In this document: positions 1 through 9,658 of the stretch, in pieces
Position numbering within the stretch: position 1 is the first letter of the stretch
Layout of the letters: every line of letters starts with the position of its first letter
Source: Macrolepiota albuminosa
Taxonomy: Eukaryota; Basidiomycota; Agaricomycetes; Agaricales; Agaricaceae
Direction: 5' to 3'
Length of the DNA: 64,000 nucleotides
NCBI GenBank assembly: GCA_027475525.1
Contig: JAMWFC010000025.1
Span: 496,001 to 560,000, forward strand
Position numbers and translations under genes: made by a program
Notes under the pieces: generated by a model
Told to the model about the DNA's origin: nothing
The model's input: only the letters and a program-made list of their open reading frames with translations
Databases searched by the model: none

Positions 1-1488
1 ACATTGCACCATACATTGTACGGACCCCCAGGCGTTTGGCATTGAAGATTTGTTGCCACAAGAAACGGCCACCGTTTCGCTTGATATCATTGAAGCCCCA
101 TTTTCCTTGAGAGACATTAAAACCCTGGTACTACTTGAACAAAACGTAAGCTGGGTAACAGGGAACTTACAGAACCTCCTGGAAGAACGACAGGTATGTA
201 ATCAATTTGTCTCCAGCACCCTTCCTCATTGCGTTTCTTAATGAGCGCAACATCTCCCTTCATTTTGGTTTCTGCGAAATCATCGGCTTCCTTCTCATCA
301 CGGTACCTTCCGACCGTCCAAGGTGAAATGGCGTCGAAGTCATTAAGCCAAACATCCAGAAATCCGGGATCTCGATCCGCGTCGCTAGTGGCCGTGCGCC
401 AGTGCGCAGGAGTACCAGCCATGATATAGGCCCCCCCAGGAGTCACATCTCGGATATATTTGGTGACCGCTCTGACAAGCGCAGGCGTGTGCCCCGCATT
501 CTCGAAGCCAAAGCCTAGAATGCAACGTAAGGTTGAGGGTATTGAGAAAAAAGTTCATCAACCATACCCCAAAGAGCAACAACAGCCTTTCCCTTTTCTC
601 TGAGATAATTCGGACTGTCAAGGACACCTTGATCGCGAATAAGATGGATCCAATCGCATTGTAAAACCCTCTGGATATCGTCTGCAGGAACACCGGAGAC
701 GTCGTACCTCAAGGTCAGTTATGAGCCGCAAAATCCATTTAATTGTCAAAGAAACGCATACATGATTGCAAAAGTTCTTCCCTCCTTCTCCGCAGCTTCC
801 CTTACACGATCGCCAACTTCATCGCGTATTCGTCTAATTTCCCCATTCCCACTTTCGAGGTCGCATTGACTAGCGAAGCGCTGGAGGAACGCACCATCGA
901 CTCCGTGCTCCGCCATCCAACGAAAGTGTCTGCAGAGTCGTTTCAGTGAACAAAAGAGAATCCAAGATTTTGTGCATACCTTTGAACGGTTTTGGGGTGG
1001 CGTGAAGAAAACAGGAAGACCTGTTCTCCTGATGCGGTCTTGAGTCCAGGAGCAGGAAACAATTCCGATGGAGAATAAGATGATACGTCGGGCCATAAAT
1101 CGATATTGGCTCGCCCTCCATCGGAAATCGGGGCGTCAAACCAATGAAGCCAACCATGATGTCCTGCAGAATTTGATGAATGAGCGGTGCCCAGACGAGC
1201 ATCGGTACCTACGCACCTGGACCGACCGGTTCTCCATCTCCTCCACAAGTAAACCTGCAATGAAATGTTATCTGATTATGAAATCGACTTCCCATTGCAA
1301 AATGATCCCGACTTACCATCCTTGGTAACCGACCATAAACTTGTCCTGGATCGTGGATGGATTGGCCCTGCAAAAGAAAGTCGAGACGAATCGACATGAA
1401 CAGACTGAGTAGAGTCGTACCGCTTTAGAACCTCCCCTTTTCCCTGGTTCTGATCATAAGAAGACATAGTCTGTACTTTTGTACTCAT
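1..1488 (-). CDS. GH71/99-like glycoside hydrolase, C-terminus cut by window start
   Basis: Multi-exon gene read from about 1488 down through the window start. Translated blocks in order: 'DLWPDVSSYSPSELFP' and 'QVFLFSSRHPKTVQR' (about 1256-985), 'WMAEHGVDGAFLQRF' (about 930-740), 'YDVSGVPADDIQRVLQ' (about 710-540), 'GGAYIMAGTPAHWRT' (about 446-190) and 'GKWGFNDIKRNGGRF' (about 125-1). They are separated by GT-AG introns; one donor is at 1316 with an acceptor near 1257. From memory this block order fits proteins annotated as glycoside hydrolase family 71/99-like ('xylosidase/arabinosidase') in fungi and bacteria, probably acting on polysaccharide or glycoprotein glycans; the substrate is unknown. 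The start is uncertain: ATG at 1488 or 1397. The end of the catalytic domain lies outside the window. I see no disabling lesion. Confidence 0.65.
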
Positions 1489-1710
1489 GACATATGGTGG
1501 CTGAAACGAAATCGAAGTTGCAGTCTAAGCGTTCACAACGGTCGCAAGGTTATAACTAAATGACCCCTTGAAGGGACTGACAAAGATTTGACGGATAGTC
1601 CTAAGTAACGTGTGACGTGTCTCCTTTACTCCAGTGGGTTAACTTTCAATTTGAGAGCAGCTATTAAGGCTCCAACCCTTTAGTTTATTTACCATTTTTA
1701 AACGGTAAAA
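1489..1710. other. Upstream region of the glycoside hydrolase gene
   Basis: About 220 bp between the hydrolase start and the LINE. It probably holds the hydrolase promoter. I see no clear TATA box. It ends in the left arm of an inverted repeat (see 1690-1729). Confidence 0.3.
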
Positions 1711-1725
1711 CCGTTTACTTTTACT

Positions 1726-1729
<4 letters not shown>
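1690..1729. repeat. Left half of a small inverted repeat split by the LINE
   Basis: ATTTACCATTT followed by ACCGTTTA at the left is mirrored by TAAACGGTAAAGAAATGGT at about 21013-21031, on the far side of the LINE. With the LINE and one target copy removed, the two arms lie about 60 bp apart and could form a hairpin. This suggests a MITE-like element or a palindromic intergenic motif as the insertion target. Confidence 0.4.

Positions 1730-1803
<74 letters not shown>
1727..1803 (-). repeat. LINE poly(A) tail, exactly 77 nt as assembled
   Basis: An uninterrupted run of 77 T on the plus strand, the poly(A) tail of the minus-strand LINE. Its length equals the period of all the 77-bp duplications in this window, so the true tail length is probably unresolved. 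Confidence 0.9.
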
Positions 1804-1804
<1 letters not shown>

Positions 1805-1979
1805 GTGGTTCTATTGATTGTTAGACGTATCTACATGTGTTAGCTTCTACCAATCTGAGAAAAAGGTTATCTATGTCATTTGTGTTGCAGGAGTTGTCTC
1901 CTAGTCAATTTAGGAAGGAGTTCTGTTGGCCCACCTCAGGGAAATGCCGTTACGCACATTGTGTGGGGCTCGGTTGTTC

Positions 1980-2188
1980 CTATCTGTTTCGTCCCGGGGG
2001 ACACTTGGAACCCATACCCACTAAAACCCTAATTGCCGACTCCCATGCCCGGTATGCTCTTGTGTGTTCCTGGGCGGACACTTGGAACCCATACCCACTA
2101 AAACCCTAATTGCCGACTCCCATGCCCGGTATGCTCTTGTGTGTTCCTGGGCTATCTTGGCCCATGTGCTCAGTACCAGGTCCTCTTT
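1980..2188 (-). pseudogene. LINE ORF2, 3'-terminal fragment
   Basis: This is the piece of ORF2 cut off by GypA-1. Joining across the insertion with one CAGGG copy keeps the frame: '..RHGKRAL' on the right continues as 'KEDLVLSTWAKIAQEH' on the left. The frame then runs through 'VLVGMGSKC' and, once one copy of the 77-bp duplication at 1999-2152 is ignored, ends in TAG at 1980-1982. Restoration of a long frame supports the GypA-1 boundaries. Confidence 0.8.
1999..2152. repeat. 77-bp tandem duplication 1 (1999-2075, 2076-2152)
   Basis: Perfect pair in the 3' end of LINE ORF2. Ignoring one copy restores the end of the frame. Confidence 0.95.
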
Positions 2189-2193
2189 CAGGG

Positions 2194-2980
2194 TGTCAGG
2201 TTCCGCTGAGTCGGGGGCTTTCCGGGAAAGCGACGCCCTTACGATGCGGACTTGATCTACGGATACTCGGGTGTCTGGAACGCCGGGGCTAGGACTCCGG
2301 GGTTCAAGACGAGGACAGGGGTAATCCCGGGAGAGGGGACTAGAGTCCGGGGGTTTTAGGTGGGAGTAGCTGAGGATGGGAGGGGGTCGAGTCGTGAACC
2401 GGAGGTTCTAAGACGAGACCAAGTTAGTAATTTAAAGGTCGCGAAGTGCGTACCAAAACTTATAGCACGCGAATACTAAGGCGTGCCGGTCGAAGCGTAC
2501 CAAACGAGGCGTGCCAGTCAAACAAGAGGGCACGCAATAACCAATGTAATATCAAGACTAGCGAATACAACAAGGAACTACGCTATAAGTACTACGGGGC
2601 CGGGTCTCGGGGTTCCGGGATGTCTGGGATGGGTTCCGGGGGTTATTGAGTAGCGGCAGGGGGTGCGTACCGGGATCGCGCGTGGGGAGCGCGCGATCAA
2701 TTGGCGCGGAGGGAGTCGTGATGCGTGGGGCGTGATGCGTGATGGCTTGATGCGAGCCGCGTGATCCGATCGTCGATGGCGGTTGATCCCGGGGTCTGTG
2801 ATGCAGGGGTCCCGGGGGCTGGCTGATGGCGATCGGTGGCGGTTGATGGCGGTCCTGATGCGCGTGATGGCGGTGTCGGCGGTCGTGATGGCGGGGCGTG
2901 TCCTGTGGGGTCGGAGGGAGGGTCCCGGATGGTGTTCCGGGGGTGTCCCGGGGTGGGCCCGGAGGGAGGGGGTCGTGACA
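2194..2980 (-). repeat. GypA-1 3' LTR
   Basis: 787 bp, TG...CA termini. The inner edge abuts a C-rich plus-strand tract, which is the polypurine tract on the coding strand. Confidence 0.93.
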
Positions 2981-2993
2981 TCACCCCCCCCTC
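2981..2993 (-). promoter_or_regulatory. GypA-1 polypurine tract
   Basis: On the minus strand GAGGGGGGGGTGA directly precedes the 3' LTR, the expected plus-strand DNA primer site. It confirms the minus orientation of the element. Confidence 0.75.
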
Positions 2994-3108
2994 AGCGCCG
3001 AGACCCTCCGAGGCGCGCGTAGCCGGTGGTTCGGACCGGGGGTCAACCGTGGGATCCGGCACCTGACCTGCCACGTATCGAAAAAAAATTTTACCGTCAA
3101 GTTCAACT

Positions 3109-4869
3109 ATGTCGCGTACGCCAACGCATTCCCCGACGCCCCCGCAGACGAACGAGGTCGCGCCCCTCATGGCGTGGGAAGCCCGGGACGCGCGATACCG
3201 AGCCCGCCTCGACCGGGAGCGCGTGGCGGAGCTCGCCCAGCAACGTGAGTGTCTTCCCGTGTCGTCCGCCTATCCCACTGACCTTCCTATTTCAGAACAA
3301 CACAGCAATCCTATCGCGGGTCCCAGCCGGCACCCGGAGCCTGCTCCCGATGCGGGTCCCAGCGACGTCCCGGAGGCCCGCCCGAGTCGTCCCGCGCCTA
3401 CCTTTGCGCGGATGACAGTCCGCCCTCCCCGCCCTCAACCCCCTCCCCGCCCCAGGTTACCTGCCCCCCGCTTCCGTCGTTCTGGGATGCCGGTGGGGGC
3501 CGTATCCGAAGTCCCGGAGGGTCAGCGCGTTGCGTGGGCGGACGCGACGCAGGAGTTATTTGGGGAGGCCCTGGAGAGACCCCGGGGTCTACCCACCCAC
3601 GCCTGGTGCGTGAATAATGGACCGGTGAGTGTTTCCTTACCTCGGGTCTCGTTGCTGACTTTGGCGCAGTGCCTCCACTGCGCTCGCCGAACGGTCCCCT
3701 GCCTGTTCGAGGTCCCGGGCCCCTCGTCCCGCCGGGACACGTCCGTGTGTGAGGCATGCCGCCTCAACCACGAGAGGTGTTCCGTGTCGGCGCTGTGGAG
3801 GGCGCGCTGCGTCTCCCGGGAGCAGGGGTGGCCGCTGGGGGGGGTCACCCGGAGGATGGGGGTCGAGGAGCGAGATTGGGTCGCGGAGCCGGTGGGGGAG
3901 GCGACGGAGCCGGTGGGGGAGGTGGCCGCTGCGGGTCCAGGGGGGTCGGGGAGCGGGGGCGCCATTCGGGTGGGGGGCCGGGGCCGGCCCGTGGTCCTCA
4001 TCACGCGCCGAGCGACCCGGGCCGGGGGGAGCCGCGAGGGGCGCGGGGGGCGCCCTGACAAGGGGAAGCGGCGGGCGTCGCCAAGCCCTTCCCCAGGGCC
4101 GTCGAAGAGGGCGCGTCTGCCCACCGAGACCCCGCCCCCGGTTTCCTCAGCGCGCCTCTCCCCGGCGACGTTCTCTCCCCTGTCCGGGCGACCGCTGGAC
4201 GCTGAAGTGAGGGCTCTGCAGGAGCGCCTCGAGCAGGCCGACCGGGAGCGGGGGGAGCGCGAGGAGGGGGCGAGGGAGGAGGCGGCACTCCGGAGGAGGC
4301 TGGAGGAGGACCGCGAGATGGCCCTCCGGGAGCTGGAGGAGGCGAGGGTGGCCCGAGGGGGAGCTGAGGCTCAGCTGGACGCCATGAGGGCCAGGCTGGG
4401 GCAGGGGGTTGGACTCCCGGAGCGAGGTCCCTCGAGCCCGGGGTTGGTCGAGGCCTTGCGCCGGGACGTGGTCATTGGGCGCATGGCCTCATTGAGTGAG
4501 TGTCCCCCCTTCCATGCCTAGGCCGTACTAACATTTCCAGGCTGGGCTCGGGAGCACCGTTTGCTCCTCGACGGGGCCGCCGCGGCACTCGCGTCTCTCC
4601 AAGAGGGGCTGCGGTCGGAGGCGGGGAGCCCCGGGGTGGAGCGGGGCTTAGATCTGCTGGGGAGGCTGGTGGGTGCGCACCGCCGGAGGAACGTCCCGGC
4701 CCCGGGATCGTGGTTTGAGCGTATTTTGGACGAGGGCGAGCAGCTCCCGTCTTGGGAGCAGCTGGCCGAGGAGGTGTTGCGAGAGCACGGTCCAGAGGGG
4801 GCGGGGGAGGATTTCCGGGGTTGGCCGAGGGGAGGCGGGAGTGAGGGTGATTCGGGGCCCCAGATCTAG
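3109..4869 (+). CDS. Antisense intron-containing zinc-cluster/coiled-coil gene of GypA-1
   Basis: Plus-strand gene convergent with pol, lying between pol and the 3' LTR. Proposed exons: 3109-3244, 3296-3624, 3670-4495, 4541-4869. Introns are 51, 45 and 45 bp with GTGAGT donors and CAG acceptors; intron 3 has a canonical TACTAAC branch site. The spliced frame is 539 codons plus stop. The N-terminal part is Pro/Arg-rich. A Cys6 motif (C156, C159, C166, C182, C185, C192; CX2CX6CX15CX2CX6C) resembles a fungal Zn2Cys6 cluster and begins at the first codon of exon 3. A Glu/Arg-rich coiled coil follows at about residues 335-400, then a small conserved C-terminal domain. The same exons and introns 2 and 3 recur in GypA-2. 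Function unknown; DNA binding or regulation of the element is inference. Confidence 0.8.
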
Positions 4870-5316
4870 GGGCCCCCGTTTTCTTGCCGGTTTCCTGGTC
4901 CGTAGCTGTAACTATAGTGTATATCCTAGAAAATGTATATATTCGGCCATCGTATTCGAAGTGTAAGTAAAGTGTTAGGAAAGAACGAGAAAGTGTACCT
5001 TGCCCATCGTCCGGGGCGTTACTGTGAAGGAAGTACTAAAAGAGAGTAAGATCTAAAAGGGGAAAGCAGAAAATATACATGGGAGTTGAATCCCTACTGA
5101 GCCCAGAGGCGGGGGTTACGCCCACTACTGCCGTCTGTGAGTCCTGCGCCCGGGAAGATCGTTCCCCGGGTGCCGTTGTTGGAAGTTCCGGAGTTTGTCG
5201 AGGGCGCCATCGAGGTTTCGGCGCGGCTCCCAAGTGTCGTCTTCCGGGCCGTATCCCTTCCACCGTACGAGGAAGTGGGGTCGTCCACGAATGTTCCGGG
5301 AGTCGAGGATGTCTTC

Positions 5317-5470
5317 GACTTCGTAGTGGTACTCGTCCTCGACCTCGACCGGGGGAGGGGGCTCGGGGCGTCGTTCAGGGAAGGGATCCGGGCGACTTCG
5401 TAGTGGTACTCGTCCTCGACCTCGACCGGGGGAGGGGGCTCGGGGCGTCGTTCAGGGAAGGGATCCGGGG
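5317..5470. repeat. 77-bp tandem duplication 2 (5317-5393, 5394-5470)
   Basis: Perfect pair between integrase and chromodomain of GypA-1. It throws the chromodomain out of frame. Confidence 0.95.
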
Positions 5471-7087
5471 GTGTCGTTCCAGGAGGCGGACGTGGAATAC
5501 CGGGTGCAGACCTTTTAGTCCCGGGGGGAGCTCGATCTTGTAGGCGTGGGATGAGACCTTCTTCAATATTTTGAACGGGCCGAGACGCTTGTGATCGAGT
5601 TTTGGAGAGGGCCGGCGGGTGCGGAGGTGTCGTCGATCTAACCATACCTTTGTCCCGGGGGCCCAGTCGGGGGTGTCTTCCCGTTTCCGGTCGGCGTGTT
5701 TCACGTAGGCCCGGTTCGCGATGTCGATCTCTTCCCGGAGAAACTTGTGAAGGGATTGGAGATCCCGGGCGACCTCGTGGGCGGCGTGTGACGGGATGTC
5801 CCGGAGCGAGAGTGTCAGTCGAGGGTGGTATCCCTTGTTGGCAAAGAAAGGGGATACCCCGGTGGCAGAGTGCGGCGTGTTGTTGTAGGTGAACTCGGCC
5901 AGGGGGAGCTCGGCGCGCCAGTCGTCCTGCAAGTAGTTGACGTACAGTCGGAGGTACTGCTCGAGGGACTGGTTGACCCTTTCGGTTTGGCCGTCGGTTT
6001 CGGGGTGGTAGGCGGTAGAGAGGTTAGTCTTCACTTCAAGTGCCTTACACAGGGAAGTCCAAAACTTGGACACGAAGAGGGGGCCACGGTCGGAGACGAT
6101 GTCGTCCGGGAGTCCATGTTTGGCGAAGACGTGCTCGAGGAACAGCCGGGCGAAGTCCGGGGCGGTATCCGTGGTGTGGCAGGGTAGGAAGATGCCCTGT
6201 TTGGTCAGCCTGCACACAACGACGAGAATAGCATCGAACCCTTCAGATTCCGGGAGCTCGACGATGTGGTCCAGAGATATTGAGGACCAGGGGCGTCGTC
6301 CGACCGGCAGGGGTTTCAGGAGTCCGTACGGTCGGTGTCGGGGGACCTTGGCCCGGAGGCAGGGCTCGCATGATCGAATGTAACGGGTCACGTCCTTCTT
6401 CAACCCTGGCCAAAAGTAAGTCCGGGAGATGAGCTGGAGGGTCTTACGTATTCCAGGATGTCCCCGGAGCTTGTGGTCGTGGTGTTGACGGAGGACGTCG
6501 TAGCGAAGTCGGGCGTGATCCGGGACGTAGATGCGGCCGTCCCGGAGGAGGAGTTTCTTGTCGGGGGACAAAGAGAAGGCGGGGTCCCGGTCGGTTCCGT
6601 CGGAAGGGTTTCGGGGGTCGTGATCGGTGAAGTACTTGTCCCGGGGAGCGCGGCGGATCTGGTTCAGGGTTCCTTCGTCGTTTAAGATCAGTACGGCATT
6701 CAGGTGTTCGGGAGGGATCACCACGCGATGATTGAACGCATTGCGCTCCGCCTCGAATGACTTCTTGGGGTAGACGTCCGGTCGACGGGTGAGGGCATCG
6801 GGCTTGGCGCCAAGGCGTCCCGGGCGATACTGGATCGTGAAGTCGTATTCCGAGAGGATCTCGGACCATCGGGCCTGTCGTCGACTAAGCTGTTTGGTCG
6901 TGGTGAAGTACTGCAGGTTGTTGTGATCCGAGTAGACCTGAACCCGGTGTCGGGCTCCCTCGAGGTAGGCTCGCCACTGCTTGAAGGCTTCGACGATGGC
7001 GAGGAGCTCCTTGTCGTAGATGTCGTAGTTGAGCTCGGCGTCGATCATGGACCGGGTGTAGAAAGCGACTGGCCGGGGCTCCCCACC

Positions 7088-7241
7088 GTCAGGCTCCATC
7101 TGTGAGAGGATCCCGGCGATGGCGTAGTCGGACGCGTCACATTCCAGGATGATCGGGAGGGCCGGTCAGGCTCCATCTGTGAGAGGATCCCGGCGATGGC
7201 GTAGTCGGACGCGTCACATTCCAGGATGATCGGGAGGGCCG
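7088..7241. repeat. 77-bp tandem duplication 3 (7088-7164, 7165-7241)
   Basis: Perfect pair between RT and RNase H of GypA-1; it splits pol into two frames. Confidence 0.95.
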
Positions 7242-8113
7242 ATCGTAGTGCCGGAGTACCGGGGCGACTGTGAAAGCCTCCTTGAGCAAGTTAAAGACGC
7301 TCTGGCACTTACTGTCCCAGTTCCAGGCGATGTCCTTGCGCGTGAGCCGGTTGAGGGGTTTCGTAATCCCGGAGTAGTTGTCTATAAACCTCCGGTAGAA
7401 GTTAGCGAAACCCAGGAAGGACTGTACTTCCTTGACGTTCCGGGGCTGCGGCCAGTTGACGATGGCCTCGACCTTGTGGGGGTCCATGCGAACGCCGTTC
7501 GGGGATACTATGACGCCAAGATACTCAACCTCTTCCGTATGGAAGGAGCACTTCTCGGGCTTGGCGTGGAGGTTGTGCTCCCGGAGGCGTTCGAGGACTT
7601 GCCGGACGTGCTTCTGGTGATCCTCCTTCGAGTCGGAATAGATGAGGATGTCGTCCAGGTAGACTATCACGAAGACGTCGCTCATGTCGTGGAAGATGTC
7701 GTTCATGAAGTATTGGAACGTGGCGGGGGAGTTAGTCATTCCGAAAGGCATTACAAGGTACTCAAACAGACCATACCGCGTGCGGAACGCGGTTTTCCAC
7801 TCGTGTCCCGGGGCGATGCGGACGTTGTTGTAACCGGAGCGGAGGTCGATCTTCGTGTAGACCTTGGCACTGCGGAGTCGATCGACCAGATCGCCGATGA
7901 GCGGGAGCGGGTAGCGGTTCTTCTTGGTGATCTTGTTGAGTCCCCGGTAGTCGACACAGAGTCGGAGCGAGCCGTCCTTCTTCTTGGCGAATAGAACCGG
8001 GGCCCCGGCGGCGGAGGCGGAGGGTCGGATGAATCCCTTACCGAGCATTTCGTCGAGGTAGTCCTTGAGAGCCCGGAGTTCGACCTCCGACATGTTGTAG
8101 ACCTTGCCGAAAG

Positions 8114-8267
8114 GGGGGGTGGCTCCTTCCTCGAGGTCGATGGTGTGATCATAGGGGCGGTGAGGGGGGATCTCCTTGGCGTCTCCTTCGGGGGGGTGGC
8201 TCCTTCCTCGAGGTCGATGGTGTGATCATAGGGGCGGTGAGGGGGGATCTCCTTGGCGTCTCCTTCG
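8114..8267. repeat. 77-bp tandem duplication 4 (8114-8190, 8191-8267)
   Basis: Perfect pair between protease and RT of GypA-1. The single copy at the same place in GypA-2 shows the undisturbed arrangement. Confidence 0.95.
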
Positions 8268-9658
8268 AGAATACGTCAGCGAACTCGTGATACTCCGGGG
8301 GAACTACTTCTCGGAGGATTTGCTCCTCGGTTTCTGCTCCGGGGGAATGGCGTCCCCTCGTAGGTGTTCTTCCGGGAGAGAAGGCGAGGTGTGCAGCTGA
8401 AACGTGGGAGTCCCGTCCCTCATGAGGCGGGCGAAGGGGGCGGCCCCAATGACCTTGATGTCGAGTGCGCTCGGGTCGGTCGGGGTCGCGGAGGCATCGG
8501 CCGGAGCGGGTGTGACGCGTGTCTGAGACCGGCAGGGGTAGTTCGGCCCTTTGTACTTGTTCCGAGGAATGTTTGGGGGTCGATCAGGGGCCTTGAGGTC
8601 TCGGACGGGCGTGGGTGAGGCATGCGCGGGGGGCGCGGCAGTCGTCCCGGGGGTGTCGGGCGTCGGGTCGCCTCCTAGGGCTCGGAGGTGCACGGCGGTC
8701 GAGGGGTGGTCTTCGGGTCCCGGGAAGGTCATGGTGAGCGCCCTCCAATCGATGTCGGGGTTCGTGTCGCGCAGCCAGGGCAGTCCCAGCACCATCGGGG
8801 TCGATTCGTGAAGTCGCGTGACCAGGAAGTCGGAAGTGAACTCGTAGTTGTTGTCCAGGGTCACGCGTCCCGAGTGAGACCTTTGGATGGGGCCGGAGGA
8901 GGAGGGGGTGCCGTCGAGGCGTTGCAGGCGGAGGGGCTGGTCGAGGGAGTCGTGGGGGAGGTCGAGAGCGTCGCTGATGAATACTCCGGTGGCTCCGCTG
9001 TCGATAAGGGCCGATATCGGTCCCGGGGTGCCGTCCAGCCTGGCATTGATGACGAAGGATCGGGACGAGCGGGACTGGAGTCCGGGGGGTGGTGGGGGCT
9101 CGTCCGGGGGGTCCTTCGGGGTTGGTTTTGAGGAGTGGGGGATGTCGAAGGGGAGTTGCTGGTCGTCGGGGGTCGGGTCCCGGGTCAGGCGAAGGGTGAG
9201 GTGTCGCCAATCGATGCGGGGGTTGGTGTCTCGGAGCCACGGGAGCCCTAGGACCAGGGGTGCGGAAGGGTGAAGTTTGGTCACCAGCATCCGGAGGGTG
9301 TGAGTCTGTCCGTTGGCGAAGGTAACGGGCATACGCACGAAGTGGGTGATGTCCCCCGCCGAAGAGGCGTCTCCATCAAAGAGGCAGAGTCGTACCGGGA
9401 CCGGGAGTCGCTGGGCGGGTTCCGGGGCGAGGGTAGACCATGCTTCGTCGATGAAGTTGTCGGTGGCGCCACTGTCGACGAGGGTGTTGAGGGGAGTTCC
9501 GGAGGGGGTGAGGCGGGTTTTGAGGAGGAGGGAGTGCGAAGAGTGGGAGGGTAGGTAAGCCGTGAGGGTGTCCTGTATGAGTGTCGTAGAGCGAAGGTGC
9601 GAGACCGGGGCGGAGAAGACGTCGGGGTCGATTCCGCGATTTAGGGCGTCTTCCGGGT

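Noticed and set aside
7248..7994. Long plus-strand frame (248 codons) opposite GypA-1 RT, and a 306-codon frame at 9764-10684 opposite gag
   Set aside because: Mirror frames of GC-rich coding DNA; no intron pattern, no motif, and not kept open in GypA-2. They differ from the antisense gene at 3109, which does not overlap pol or gag.
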